From Actinomycetes bacterium (GTDB lineage Bacteria > Actinomycetota > Actinomycetes > DATJPE01), in the NCBI GenBank assembly GCA_035506535.1, contig DATJPE010000029.1, positions 121,657 through 185,656 on the forward strand: a stretch of 64,000 nucleotides of DNA, in the 5' to 3' direction. Position 1 is the first letter of the stretch. Every line of letters begins with the position of its first letter. The position numbers and the translations under genes are program-made. Below, piece by piece: positions 25,151 to 33,208 of this stretch. The notes under the pieces were generated by a model that worked only from the letters and a program-made list of their open reading frames with translations, made no database searches and was not told the origin of the DNA.

Positions 25151-26209
25151 TCAGTGCCCGGCCCGCAGGTCGTGGATCTCGGTGGACCCGTCCCACTCGG
25201 TGTGCCAGGAGGCGATCTCGGGCAGGCACTCGGCGGCGAACATCCGCATCGAGCGCGCCACCGGCTCGTACGCCATGCCCGGGTGGTGGAACTGCACAGC
25301 CATCTCGTCCATCGGCAGGTCGCGGTAGGCCGAGAGGGTCTGCAGCACGTCGTCGGGAGTGCCCACCGCGAACGGCACCCCGTAGATGGCGGCGTGGGGG
25401 GAGTGCCGCAGCTCGCCGACCGGCGGCAGCGGCATGGGGAAGCCGCGGCGGCGATAGAACTCGACCCACCACCACAACGCGGCCTCGGCCTCGTCCCAGG
25501 CCTGCTCGCGGGTCGGCGCGACGTGGACGCCGAGCGGGCCGGACAGCAGCCGGTAGTCACGCCCGCGGACCCGCCCCGCCTCGGTCTGCGCCTCCAGGTA
25601 CTTCGGGTACAGCGGCGAGTGGACCATCGAGCCGAGGCTGTAGCCCCGTTCGCCCGCCCGCACCATGCTCTGCGGGCCGAGCGCCGCGATGTAGATGCGC
25701 GGCCCGCCCGGCTGCACCGGCTTCGTCGTCAGCCGTACGTCGGTGAACGAGAAGTGCTTGCCCTCGTGAGTGAACTCATCCAGGGTGAAGCACTTCTCGA
25801 TCACCTCGAGCGCCTCGTAGGTCCGCGCGAAGTTCGCCTTGGGGTCGACGCCGAAGACCGCGCACTCGTTGGGCATCGGGCCCGCGCCGATGACCAGCTC
25901 GAGCCGTCCGTCGGAGATGATGTCGACGGTGGCGGCGTCCTCGGCGACGCGCAGCGGGTTGTGCAGTGGCAGCAGCAGCACGTAGGTCCCCAGGCGGATG
26001 GTGCTGGTACGCGCGGCCGCGGCGGCCAGCAGCGGGAACTGGGAGGGGTTGTGCTGGTCCTCGGCGAAGTGGTGCTCGGCCAGCCACCAGCTGCGGAACC
26101 CGAGCTCCTCGCCCAGCACCGCCTCGTCGACGACCTCGCGGTAGACCTCGGGGAGCGGGCGCGGGTGGTCCGGGTGGTTGCGAGCGGTCATGGCCAGGCC
26201 GACGTCCAT
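25151..26209 (-). CDS. LLM class flavin-dependent oxidoreductase 1
   Basis: A 352-residue luciferase-like TIM-barrel flavin enzyme. Family features are LGFRSWWLAEHHFAEDQHNPSQFPLLAAAAARTSTIRLGT and ISDGRLELVIGAG. It is closest in layout to two-component FMNH2-dependent monooxygenases with the bacterial-luciferase EHH motif. Starts at ATG 26209 with GGAGAGG upstream. It is divergent from a HAD phosphatase across operator site B and converges on the reductase gene with a 3-nt gap. A reductase partner is not evident nearby. Confidence 0.85.
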   Translation of the reverse strand: MDVGLAMTARNHPDHPRPLPEVYREVVDEAVLGEELGFRSWWLAEHHFAEDQHNPSQFPLLAAAAARTSTIRLGTYVLLLPLHNPLRVAEDAATVDIISDGRLELVIGAGPMPNECAVFGVDPKANFARTYEALEVIEKCFTLDEFTHEGKHFSFTDVRLTTKPVQPGGPRIYIAALGPQSMVRAGERGYSLGSMVHSPLYPKYLEAQTEAGRVRGRDYRLLSGPLGVHVAPTREQAWDEAEAALWWWVEFYRRRGFPMPLPPVGELRHSPHAAIYGVPFAVGTPDDVLQTLSAYRDLPMDEMAVQFHHPGMAYEPVARSMRMFAAECLPEIASWHTEWDGSTEIHDLRAGH

Positions 26210-26237
26210 GGGCTGCCTCTCCGGGGGACGGACAACT

Positions 26238-26266
26238 CTCGCTCTGTGAACATACTTTCCGCCAAG
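26238..26266 (-). promoter_or_regulatory. IclR-type operator site B (LLM/HAD divergent region)
   Basis: On the minus strand GGAAAGTATGTTC is followed by ACAGAGCGAG as in site A. The site lies between the starts at 26209 and 26290. An 8-nt inverted repeat (CTCTCGCT ... AGCGAGAG) brackets it, an extra symmetry not seen at site A. Confidence 0.6.
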
Positions 26267-26289
26267 CGAGAGCACAAGGGAGCAAGCCG

Positions 26290-26937
26290 ATGAGCCACCG
26301 GCTGGCGTGCGCCGCGGTGCTGCTCGACTGCGACGGGGTGCTCGTCGACTCCGACGCCAGCGTGACCCGCACCTGGACGAGGTGGGCCACCCGCTACGGC
26401 CTCGACCCGGCGGAGGTCGTGCCCGGCGTCCACGGCCGGCCCGCCGCCGAGACGGTCGCGGCGTGGCTGCCGCCGTCGCGCTGCGAGCAGGCGCTGCGGC
26501 TGATCGTGGCGATGGAGCGCGAGGACGCCGACTCGGTCACGGCGTTGCCCGGCGCCCGGGAGATCCTGGACTCACTCGGCGCCGGATGCTGGGCGGTCGT
26601 GACCTCGGGGGAGTCCGTGCTGGCCCGGTCCAGGATCCGCGCGGCCGACCTGCGCGTCCCGGACGTGCTCGTCACCGCGGACGATGTCGTCCGAGGCAAG
26701 CCGGACCCGCAGCCGTACCTGCTGGCGGCCGAGCGGCTGGGAGTCCCGCCGACGTCGTGCGTCGTCGTCGAGGACGCCCCCGCCGGCGTGGCCGCCGCCC
26801 GTGCGGCGCGGGCGGCCGGCGTCCTGGGCGTGGGGCCGAGGGCCCGAGCCCTCGACGTCGACCTCGCGGTCCCCGACCTGCGAGGCGTCCGGTTCGACGG
26901 GTCGGCCCTGGTGGTGCCGGCGGACGACGGTTCCTAG
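26290..26937 (+). CDS. HAD superfamily phosphatase (phosphoglucomutase/glycolatase-like)
   Basis: A 215-residue HAD hydrolase. The nucleophile motif is LLDCDGVLVDSD, motif II is VVTSGE, and motif III/IV is KPDPQPYLLAAERLGVPPTSCVVVEDAPAGVAAA, matching subfamily IA phosphatases. These act on small sugar phosphates; the substrate is not evident and the setting does not suggest sugar metabolism. It overlaps the convergent MBL gene by 4 nt. Confidence 0.87.
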   Translation: MSHRLACAAVLLDCDGVLVDSDASVTRTWTRWATRYGLDPAEVVPGVHGRPAAETVAAWLPPSRCEQALRLIVAMEREDADSVTALPGAREILDSLGAGCWAVVTSGESVLARSRIRAADLRVPDVLVTADDVVRGKPDPQPYLLAAERLGVPPTSCVVVEDAPAGVAAARAARAAGVLGVGPRARALDVDLAVPDLRGVRFDGSALVVPADDGS

Positions 26938-27560
26938 AGCTCGTGCGCTCCTCCCCGGGGGAGGGCGCGGACGACACCGTCCGGGCTGAACGCCGCGAGC
27001 ATGCCGGCGTACTTGCCGGGGTCGGTCGTCTCCCCCTCGTGGATCGGGACCGCGACGCGGGGCGAGACCGCACGGACGTAGTCGACGGCCTCGGCGAGCT
27101 TCAGCCAGGGGGCGTCGACGGCCACGGCGAGCACGTCGACCGGCCTCCCCGGGAGCGTGAAGGAGTCACCGGGGTGGAAGAACGCCCCGTCGTCGAGCAG
27201 GTAGGCCGCGTTGGTGCAGCCCGGCACGTCGGCGTACACCGGGGCGTGCAGCCCGCCGAGCACGTCCACCCGCGTCCGGCCGTACGTCAGCCGGTCGCCC
27301 GGCCCGACCACGGCGTGCTCGGGCAGCCCGACCACCGCGGTGACGGTGTCCGTGTCCACGATCAGGCCGGCTCGCGGGTTGGCGGCGAGCAGCGCGTGGA
27401 GCCGGGGCAGGTCGAGATGGTCCGGATGCTGGTGGGTGACCAGCACGGCGTCGAGGTCGCGCACGTCCTCGAAGCCGGACAGCGTGCCCGGGTCGAGGAG
27501 CAGCCGGGCGTCGTCGGTCTCGACGAGCAGGCACGCGTGCCCCAGGTGGGTGAGCTTCAT
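26934..27560 (-). CDS. MBL-fold metallohydrolase (UlaG-like)
   Basis: A 208-residue metallo-beta-lactamase-fold protein. It starts MKLTHLGHACLLVE, typical of UlaG-like lactonases, and has the metal motif THQHPDHLD, later HAPVY, FFHPGD and the C-terminal PIHEGE. UlaG hydrolyses L-ascorbate-6-phosphate lactone; relatives act on other lactones and phosphoesters. It is divergent from SDR 3 across operator site C. Confidence 0.85.
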   Translation of the reverse strand: MKLTHLGHACLLVETDDARLLLDPGTLSGFEDVRDLDAVLVTHQHPDHLDLPRLHALLAANPRAGLIVDTDTVTAVVGLPEHAVVGPGDRLTYGRTRVDVLGGLHAPVYADVPGCTNAAYLLDDGAFFHPGDSFTLPGRPVDVLAVAVDAPWLKLAEAVDYVRAVSPRVAVPIHEGETTDPGKYAGMLAAFSPDGVVRALPRGGAHEL

Positions 27561-27607
27561 GGCCTGATCCTGCCGCTGGTCCGGCGCCGGCCCTTGTGGC
27601 CGACGCT

Positions 27608-27638
27608 CTCACTCTGAGAATGTTACTTCCACAGAGTG
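27608..27638 (+). promoter_or_regulatory. IclR-type operator site C (MBL/SDR divergent region)
   Basis: GAATGTTACTTC is followed by CACAGAGTGA, close to GTTACTTTCACAGAGCGA of site A. An 8-nt inverted repeat TCACTCTG/CAGAGTGA brackets the core. It lies 14 nt before the SDR 3 start and 47 nt before the MBL start. Confidence 0.6.
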
Positions 27639-27652
27639 AACGGAGACTGCGG

Positions 27653-28420
27653 ATGGGCCGACTCGAGGGCAGGGCGGTGCTCGTCACCGGCACCGGAGGC
27701 GGCATCGGGCGCGCCACCGCGATGGTGTGCGCCCGTGAGGGCGCCCACGTGGTGGGCTGCGACCTCAACCCCGGCCCCTCGCAGGAGACGGTGGACCTCG
27801 TCCGTGCGGCTGGCGGCCGGATGGACGCCGTCGCGCCGGTCGACCTGGCGACCGAGGACGGCGCCCGGGGCTGGGTCGATGAGGGGGTGCGGCTCGCGGG
27901 CGGGCTCGACGTCCTCGTCAACAACGCCTCGGCGATCCGGTTCGGCGCGATCGACGAGCTGTCGTACGCGGACTGGGCCTTCACCATCCGCAACGAGCTG
28001 GACATCGTCTTCCTGGTGACCCGGGCCGCCTGGCCGTACCTGCGCTCGCGAGGCGGCGGCTCGGTCGTCAACGTCGGGTCGATCTCCGGCTCGCGGGGGG
28101 CGTTCTTCATGCCGCAGAACGCCCACGGTGCCGCGAAGGGGGGCGTGCTCGCGCTCACCTACCAGCTCGCGGTCGAGGGCGGGCCGCACGGTATCCGGGT
28201 CAACGCGGTCAGCCCGGCCATGACCGAGACACCCCACACCAGCCCGATGCTGCACGACCCCGAGGGCCCCGCGGCCGCCATCCGAGCCCGGGTGCCGCTG
28301 GGCCGGTGGGGCCAGCCCGAGGACGTGGCCAACGCGATCCTCTTCCTGGCGAGCGACGAGGCCCGGCACGTGACGGGCGCCAACATCCCCGTGGACGGCG
28401 GAGCGGCGGTGGTGGGATGA
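27653..28420 (+). CDS. SDR-fold protein 3 with catalytic Tyr replaced by His
   Basis: A 255-residue short-chain dehydrogenase-fold protein. The cofactor motif VTGTGGGIGRATA, LVNNAS and Ser in GSISGS are normal, and Lys162 is in place, but the residue four before it is His158 (NAHGAAKGG) where the family has Tyr. The codon is CAC, so it is not a misread stop or frameshift. The enzyme may use His as acid/base or catalyse something other than carbonyl reduction. First gene of the ring-cleavage operon; overlaps the next gene by 4 nt. Confidence 0.82.
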   Translation: MGRLEGRAVLVTGTGGGIGRATAMVCAREGAHVVGCDLNPGPSQETVDLVRAAGGRMDAVAPVDLATEDGARGWVDEGVRLAGGLDVLVNNASAIRFGAIDELSYADWAFTIRNELDIVFLVTRAAWPYLRSRGGGSVVNVGSISGSRGAFFMPQNAHGAAKGGVLALTYQLAVEGGPHGIRVNAVSPAMTETPHTSPMLHDPEGPAAAIRARVPLGRWGQPEDVANAILFLASDEARHVTGANIPVDGGAAVVG

Positions 28421-29802
28421 GCACGACGACCAAGGGCCGACTCCTTCTGCGGGGCGAGGACGGCTACGAGGACGCGCGGGTGGGCCGGATCTTCAACGCC
28501 CGCAAGCCCGACCGCTACCCGCCCGCGATCCTGCTCGCCGCGGGCGAGGCCGACCTCGTCGCCGGCGTACGGCTCGCGGCCGAGCGTGGTTGGCGAGTCA
28601 GCGTGCGCTCCGGCGGCCACTCGTGGGCGGCCTGGAGCGTGCGCGACGACGCCTTGCTCATCGACCTCGGCGCGCTGGACTCCATCGACTACGACGAGGC
28701 CAGCGGCGTCGTCGTCGCGGGCCCGGCGACCAAGGGCGGGCTGCAGCTCGCCCCGTTCCTCGCCGAACGCGGGCGGGCGTTCCCGGGCGGGCACTGCTCC
28801 TCGGTGGGCATCGGCGGCTACCTGCTCCAGGGCGGGCAGGGCTGGAACGGCCGGGCCAAGGGGTGGGCCTGCGAGAGCGTCGTCGCGATCGACGTCGTCA
28901 CCGCGGACGGTGAGCTGGTCCGTGCCGACGCGGCCCAGAACAGCGACCTGTACTGGGCGGCCCGCGGCGCCGGCCCGGGTTTCCCGGGCCTGGTCGCGCG
29001 CTTCCACCTGCAGACGTACCCGGCATACCCGCTCATGTGGCAGGACACCTGGACCTTCCGCCTCGAGGACGCCGTCCCGCTCCTCACCTGGCTGCACGAG
29101 GTGCTGCCGACGCTCGACCGACGCGTCGAGCCGGTCGTCGCGGCGACCAGGCTTCCCGACGTCCCGCTGTTCGACGGTGTCTCGCACCCGGGCGGGACCG
29201 TCCTGCTGCTGCACACCACCGTGATGGGCGAGTCCGAGGAGGAGGTGCGCCGCCTCGTGGCGGCGTTCGAGGCCGCGCCGCTCGCCGCCTCCGCTCTGGG
29301 CCACGTGCAGGGCCGGACGACGGTGCTGGAGGAGAACCTCGCGCAGACGGCACAGAACCCGGAGGACCACCGCTACGCCGTCGACTGCACGTGGACCGAC
29401 GCCCCAGCCGAGACGCTGGCCCCCTTGCTCGCTCGCCTGTGGAGCGAGCTCGACACGCGCCACTCCTTCTCCATCTGGTACGGCTGGGCGCCGGTACGCG
29501 CGCTGCCCGACATGGCGTTCTCGGTGGAGGGCAACGTCTACGTGGCGACGTACGCCATCTACACCGACCCTGCCGACGACGAGAGGTACCGCTCGTGGGT
29601 GCACGCGCGCACGGCGGAGATCGCGGCCGCGGGAGGTGTCGGCGTCTATCTCGGCGACACCGACTTCACCCGCCGGCAGGACCGCTTCCTGTCGGAGGAG
29701 AACTTGCGGCGGCTCGAGGCGATCCGCGCGCACCGGGACCCGAACAAGCTGTTCGCGTCCTATCTCACCTCCGACGCCGCGGGGCTGAACGTCCATGGCT
29801 GA
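28417..29802 (+). CDS. FAD-linked oxidase, BBE-like, probable bicovalent flavin
   Basis: A 461-residue berberine-bridge-enzyme-like oxidase of the VAO family. The FAD domain holds RSGGHSWAAWS with His68 and GGHCSSVGIGGYLLQGGQGW with Cys127, matching the histidyl and cysteinyl attachment residues of bicovalent flavoenzymes. The C-terminal BBE motif region (YANRxx-like) is replaced by RAHRDPNKLFASYL. No signal peptide, so it is cytoplasmic. Such enzymes oxidise alcohols, phenols or form C-C bonds with O2 as acceptor. Overlaps the next gene by 8 nt. Confidence 0.87.
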   Translation: MSTTTKGRLLLRGEDGYEDARVGRIFNARKPDRYPPAILLAAGEADLVAGVRLAAERGWRVSVRSGGHSWAAWSVRDDALLIDLGALDSIDYDEASGVVVAGPATKGGLQLAPFLAERGRAFPGGHCSSVGIGGYLLQGGQGWNGRAKGWACESVVAIDVVTADGELVRADAAQNSDLYWAARGAGPGFPGLVARFHLQTYPAYPLMWQDTWTFRLEDAVPLLTWLHEVLPTLDRRVEPVVAATRLPDVPLFDGVSHPGGTVLLLHTTVMGESEEEVRRLVAAFEAAPLAASALGHVQGRTTVLEENLAQTAQNPEDHRYAVDCTWTDAPAETLAPLLARLWSELDTRHSFSIWYGWAPVRALPDMAFSVEGNVYVATYAIYTDPADDERYRSWVHARTAEIAAAGGVGVYLGDTDFTRRQDRFLSEENLRRLEAIRAHRDPNKLFASYLTSDAAGLNVHG

Positions 29803-30217
29803 ACCGCGGCTGGACCACGTGGGGCTCGCCGTGCGCGACCTCGCCGCTGCCGAGTCGTGGTATCGCGCCGCGTTCGGGTACCAGCGCGAGCTCGCGCTGC
29901 GCGTGGAGGCGCTGGAGCTCGACATCGTCATGCTCATCCATCCCGAGCACGGCGACCGGCTCGAGCTGCTGCACCGCCCGGGCTCGGCCCCGGGCCTGCG
30001 CCCCGCCGACCCGGGGGAAGCGGCGCTGTCGGAGGCGTACGGGCACGTGGCCTTCGACGTCATCGGCGTCGACGCGACGTTCGAGCGGGTGATCTCGCTC
30101 GGCGCCCGGCCGGTGATGTCACCGCGCCCCTCGCCCGAGCCCGGCGTGCGGATGGCCTTCGTGGCCGACCCGGAGGGCAACCTGCTCGAGCTGCTCGACC
30201 GCACCAACCGTGGCTGA
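29795..30217 (+). CDS. VOC superfamily protein (methylmalonyl-CoA-epimerase-like)
   Basis: A 140-residue glyoxalase-fold protein: LDHVGLAVRDLAAAESWYRAAFGYQRE at the N-terminus and GHVAFDVIGVDATFERVISLGA then FVADPEGNLLELLDR. His in LDHVG and GHVAF and Glu in NLLEL form the usual metal triad. It overlaps the oxidase gene by 8 nt. It could be an epimerase, lyase or isomerase acting on an oxygenated intermediate. Confidence 0.8.
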   Translation: MAEPRLDHVGLAVRDLAAAESWYRAAFGYQRELALRVEALELDIVMLIHPEHGDRLELLHRPGSAPGLRPADPGEAALSEAYGHVAFDVIGVDATFERVISLGARPVMSPRPSPEPGVRMAFVADPEGNLLELLDRTNRG

Positions 30218-30345
30218 GCTGCATCCGCGGGACGGATGACAGGCATACCAAGCATCGACTTCCGCCGCCGGACGAGCCTCGGCACAGTGGTGCGCCGACA
30301 GCGGACGTACGTCGCCACGCCCGCCTCCATCCCGGGAGCCAGCCC

Positions 30346-31476
30346 ATGCCCGCAGTGCAGAACGTCCTCGTCGTCGGCGCCGGTGCGGCGGGGAGTGCCG
30401 TCGCGATCCTGCTCGCAGAGTCGGGGGTGGCCGTCGACGTCGCCGAGATCAAGCCCGACGTCGCCGCCCTCGGGTCGGGGATCACGCTGCAGGGCAACGC
30501 GCTGCGGGTGCTCGACCAGCTGGGGGTGTACGACGAGTGCGCGACGCACGGCTACGGCTTCGACGTCACGGGCATCCGGGCTCCCGACCCGCAGGGGACG
30601 ATCCTCGCCGAGATCGTCGACGCCAAGACCGGAGGCCCGAAGTACCCCGCCACCATGGGGATGTTCCGGCCGGAGCTGGCACGCATCCTGGTCCGGCGGG
30701 CCACCTCCCTGGGTGCGACCTTCCGGTTCAACACGACCGTGAACGAGCTCGTGCAGGACGAGGGCGGCGTGGACGTGCACTTCTCCGACGGCCAGACCGG
30801 CCGCTACGACCTGGTCGTCGGCGCGGACGGCATCCGTTCGTGGACGCGGCGGCTGCTCGGGATCCCGCTGGAGACCAGGTCGTTGGGCATGGGGATCTGG
30901 CGAGTGTTCGCACCGCGCCCGGCGTCGGTGACGCGAACGGACCTGACCTACGGCGGGAGGTGCTACATCGCCGGCTACTGCCCCACCTCGGAGGACTCGC
31001 TCTACGCCTATCTCGTCGAGGACGCCCAGGACCGCAGCACGCTGTCGCCGCAGGAGAGCCTCGAGGTGGTCCGCGACCTCGCGGCGTCGTACGGCGGCCC
31101 GTGGGTGGAGATCCGCGAGTCGCTCAGCGACCCCGACCAGATCAACTACACGTGGTTCGAGCACCACCTGCTCGAGGCTCCCTGGAACAGGGGACGGGTC
31201 GTGCTCATCGGCGACGCGGCGCACACCTGCCCGCCCACCATCGCCCAGGGTGCCGCCATGGCCTTCGAGGACGCGGCCGTCCTCGCCGAGCTGCTCGTCG
31301 CCCGCGACAAGCTCGACGACGAGCTGTGGACGGCGTTCACGGACCGCCGGATCCCGCGGGCGCGCACGGTCGTCGAGGGCTCGGTGCAGGTGGCCGAGTG
31401 GCAGCTGGCCCACGAGCAGGGCGACCTGCCCGGACTCTTCGGTCGCGTCCTCGGCCTCGTGTCGCAACCCGCCTGA
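30346..31476 (+). CDS. FAD-dependent aromatic monooxygenase (salicylate-hydroxylase-like)
   Basis: A 376-residue class A flavoprotein monooxygenase. FAD motifs are VVGAGAAGSAVAILLAESG at the N-terminus, the DG motif VVGADGIRSWTR and GDAAHTCPPTIAQGAAMAFEDA. ATG at 30346 with GGGAG is used. It lies 128 nt after the VOC gene and 31 nt before the extradiol dioxygenase, so it most likely hydroxylates the ring before cleavage. NAD(P)H donor and substrate are unknown. Confidence 0.88.
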   Translation: MPAVQNVLVVGAGAAGSAVAILLAESGVAVDVAEIKPDVAALGSGITLQGNALRVLDQLGVYDECATHGYGFDVTGIRAPDPQGTILAEIVDAKTGGPKYPATMGMFRPELARILVRRATSLGATFRFNTTVNELVQDEGGVDVHFSDGQTGRYDLVVGADGIRSWTRRLLGIPLETRSLGMGIWRVFAPRPASVTRTDLTYGGRCYIAGYCPTSEDSLYAYLVEDAQDRSTLSPQESLEVVRDLAASYGGPWVEIRESLSDPDQINYTWFEHHLLEAPWNRGRVVLIGDAAHTCPPTIAQGAAMAFEDAAVLAELLVARDKLDDELWTAFTDRRIPRARTVVEGSVQVAEWQLAHEQGDLPGLFGRVLGLVSQPA

Positions 31477-31507
31477 GCACGTCCCGTCACGCCGACCTGG
31501 AGACCCG

Positions 31508-32443
31508 ATGACCGACCGACTCATCACCCACCTGCGCCACATCGACCTGGCCGTACCCGACTTCGACGCCCAGCTCGGGTTCTACACGGGAACGTGGGGG
31601 CTGACCCAGGTGGCCGGCGACACCGGGATCGCCTTCCTCGCGGCCGAGGGGTCGCCGGAGCAGTACGCCGTGCGGCTGCGCCAGGGTGACAAGCGCGTCG
31701 ACCTCGTGGCGTTCGGCGCCCCGGACCGCGCGTCGGTCGACGCCCTCGCCGAGCGACTCGGCACCGCGGGCGCGAAGCTCGTCACCGAGCCCGCGGCCCT
31801 GGCCACGCCGGGCGGGGGCTACGGCTTCCGCTTCTTCGACGGCGACGGTCGCACGGTGGAGGTCTCGGCCGAGGTCGCCGTCCGCCAGCACCGACGCATC
31901 GAGGAGGGGGAGTCGATCCCGGTCGCCCTCTCGCATGTGGTGTTCAACTCGGCGAACCCCGAGGCCACGGTGCAGTGGTACGTGGACCACCTCGGCTTCG
32001 CGGTCAGCGACACGCTGATGTCCCCCCACATGGGCAACCTCATGTGGTTCCTGCGGATGAACCCGCAGCACCACAGCATCGCCGTGGCCCGTTGCCCGCA
32101 CCACTCGCTGCACCACGCGTCGTTCGAGATGCGCGGCCTCGACGAGTACATGCGCGGGACGGGACGGCTGCTGCGGCTCGGCGTCGAGAAGGTCTGGGGG
32201 CCCGGCCGTCATCTCGCCGGCAACAACACCTTCTCCTACTTCCTGGACCCGCACGGCAACACCATCGAGTACACGACCGCGATGCAGACCCTCGACGAGG
32301 ACACCTGGCACCCCCACCTGTACGACTTCACCGAGCCGAACGTCGCCGACCAGTGGGGGACGGCAAACCAGATGAACGAGTTCGTCGCCAGGAAGTCGTT
32401 CAACGACCCGGACCCGGGTCTGTTCGACGCTCCTCCGGTGTGA
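31508..32443 (+). CDS. Type I extradiol ring-cleavage dioxygenase
   Basis: A 311-residue two-domain VOC dioxygenase that opens catechol-type rings next to the diol with Fe(II) and O2. Probable iron ligands are His143 (LSHVVF), His203 (LHHASF) and Glu254 (TIEYT), with spacing 60 and 51, close to the His-His-Glu spacing of BphC. The N-terminal domain keeps only the fold. It follows the monooxygenase by 31 nt and overlaps the SDR gene by 4 nt. It belongs to the 2,3-dihydroxybiphenyl/catechol 2,3-dioxygenase class, but the substrate cannot be read. Confidence 0.85.
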   Translation: MTDRLITHLRHIDLAVPDFDAQLGFYTGTWGLTQVAGDTGIAFLAAEGSPEQYAVRLRQGDKRVDLVAFGAPDRASVDALAERLGTAGAKLVTEPAALATPGGGYGFRFFDGDGRTVEVSAEVAVRQHRRIEEGESIPVALSHVVFNSANPEATVQWYVDHLGFAVSDTLMSPHMGNLMWFLRMNPQHHSIAVARCPHHSLHHASFEMRGLDEYMRGTGRLLRLGVEKVWGPGRHLAGNNTFSYFLDPHGNTIEYTTAMQTLDEDTWHPHLYDFTEPNVADQWGTANQMNEFVARKSFNDPDPGLFDAPPV

Positions 32444-33204
32444 GCCGCCTCGACGGGAGGACCGTCCTCGTGACGGGAGCCTCCTCCGGGATCGGGGCTG
32501 CGGTCGTCGACCTCGTTCACGAGCGTGGTGCCACCGTGCACGGCGTGGACGTCGAGGCATCGGCGGCGGACGTGCAGCACCGTCTCGACGTCACCGACGA
32601 GGACGGCTGGACCGCCCTCGCCCGCGGGCTCGCGTCGTCGGGCGTCGTCGTCGACGGGCTGGTCTGCTGCGCGGGCATCACCTGGCGCGCCCGGCTCGGG
32701 GACGTGCGTGCCGAGGACCTCGCCAGGGTGCATGCGGTCAACGTCGCCGGATCGCTGCTCGCCATCCAGGCGCTCCTCCCGCTCATGCGCGCAGGCGGCT
32801 CGGTCGTGGTGGTCGGTTCCCTGGCGTCGACCAATGGCCACTACCCACTCGCGTACACGACCAGCAAGTGGGCGGTCCGCGGGCTGGTCCGCACCGCCAG
32901 CATGGAGCTCGGGCCGAGGGGCGTACGAGTCAACCTGGTCAACCCTGGCTTCGTCGAGACACCGATGACGGCCAGCGCCCCGGCCGCCTTCCGCGACGCC
33001 TCGATCGCCGACACCCCCCTCGGGCGGACGGGACACCCTCGCGAGGTGGCGGCCGTCGTGGCCTTCCTGCTGAGCGAGGATGCGTCGTTCGTGAGCGGCG
33101 CGGAGATCGCGGTGGACGGGGGAGCCTTCGCCCACGCGGGCGCCAAGCAGGTGTCGGACGCCATGCGGCCGACGTACGAACCACCCATCAGCCAGAGGAG
33201 ATGA
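32440..33204 (+). CDS. SDR family oxidoreductase 4
   Basis: A 254-residue classical SDR with TGASSGIGAAVVDLV, VCCAGIT in place of NNAG, Ser in VVGSLAS and catalytic YTTSK. The GTG start lies in the GTGA overlap with the dioxygenase stop. A C-terminal tail of about 20 residues extends beyond the usual end. It probably reduces or oxidises a side-chain carbonyl in the ring-cleavage route. Confidence 0.87.
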   Translation: MSRLDGRTVLVTGASSGIGAAVVDLVHERGATVHGVDVEASAADVQHRLDVTDEDGWTALARGLASSGVVVDGLVCCAGITWRARLGDVRAEDLARVHAVNVAGSLLAIQALLPLMRAGGSVVVVGSLASTNGHYPLAYTTSKWAVRGLVRTASMELGPRGVRVNLVNPGFVETPMTASAPAAFRDASIADTPLGRTGHPREVAAVVAFLLSEDASFVSGAEIAVDGGAFAHAGAKQVSDAMRPTYEPPISQRR

Positions 33205-33208
33205 CCTC

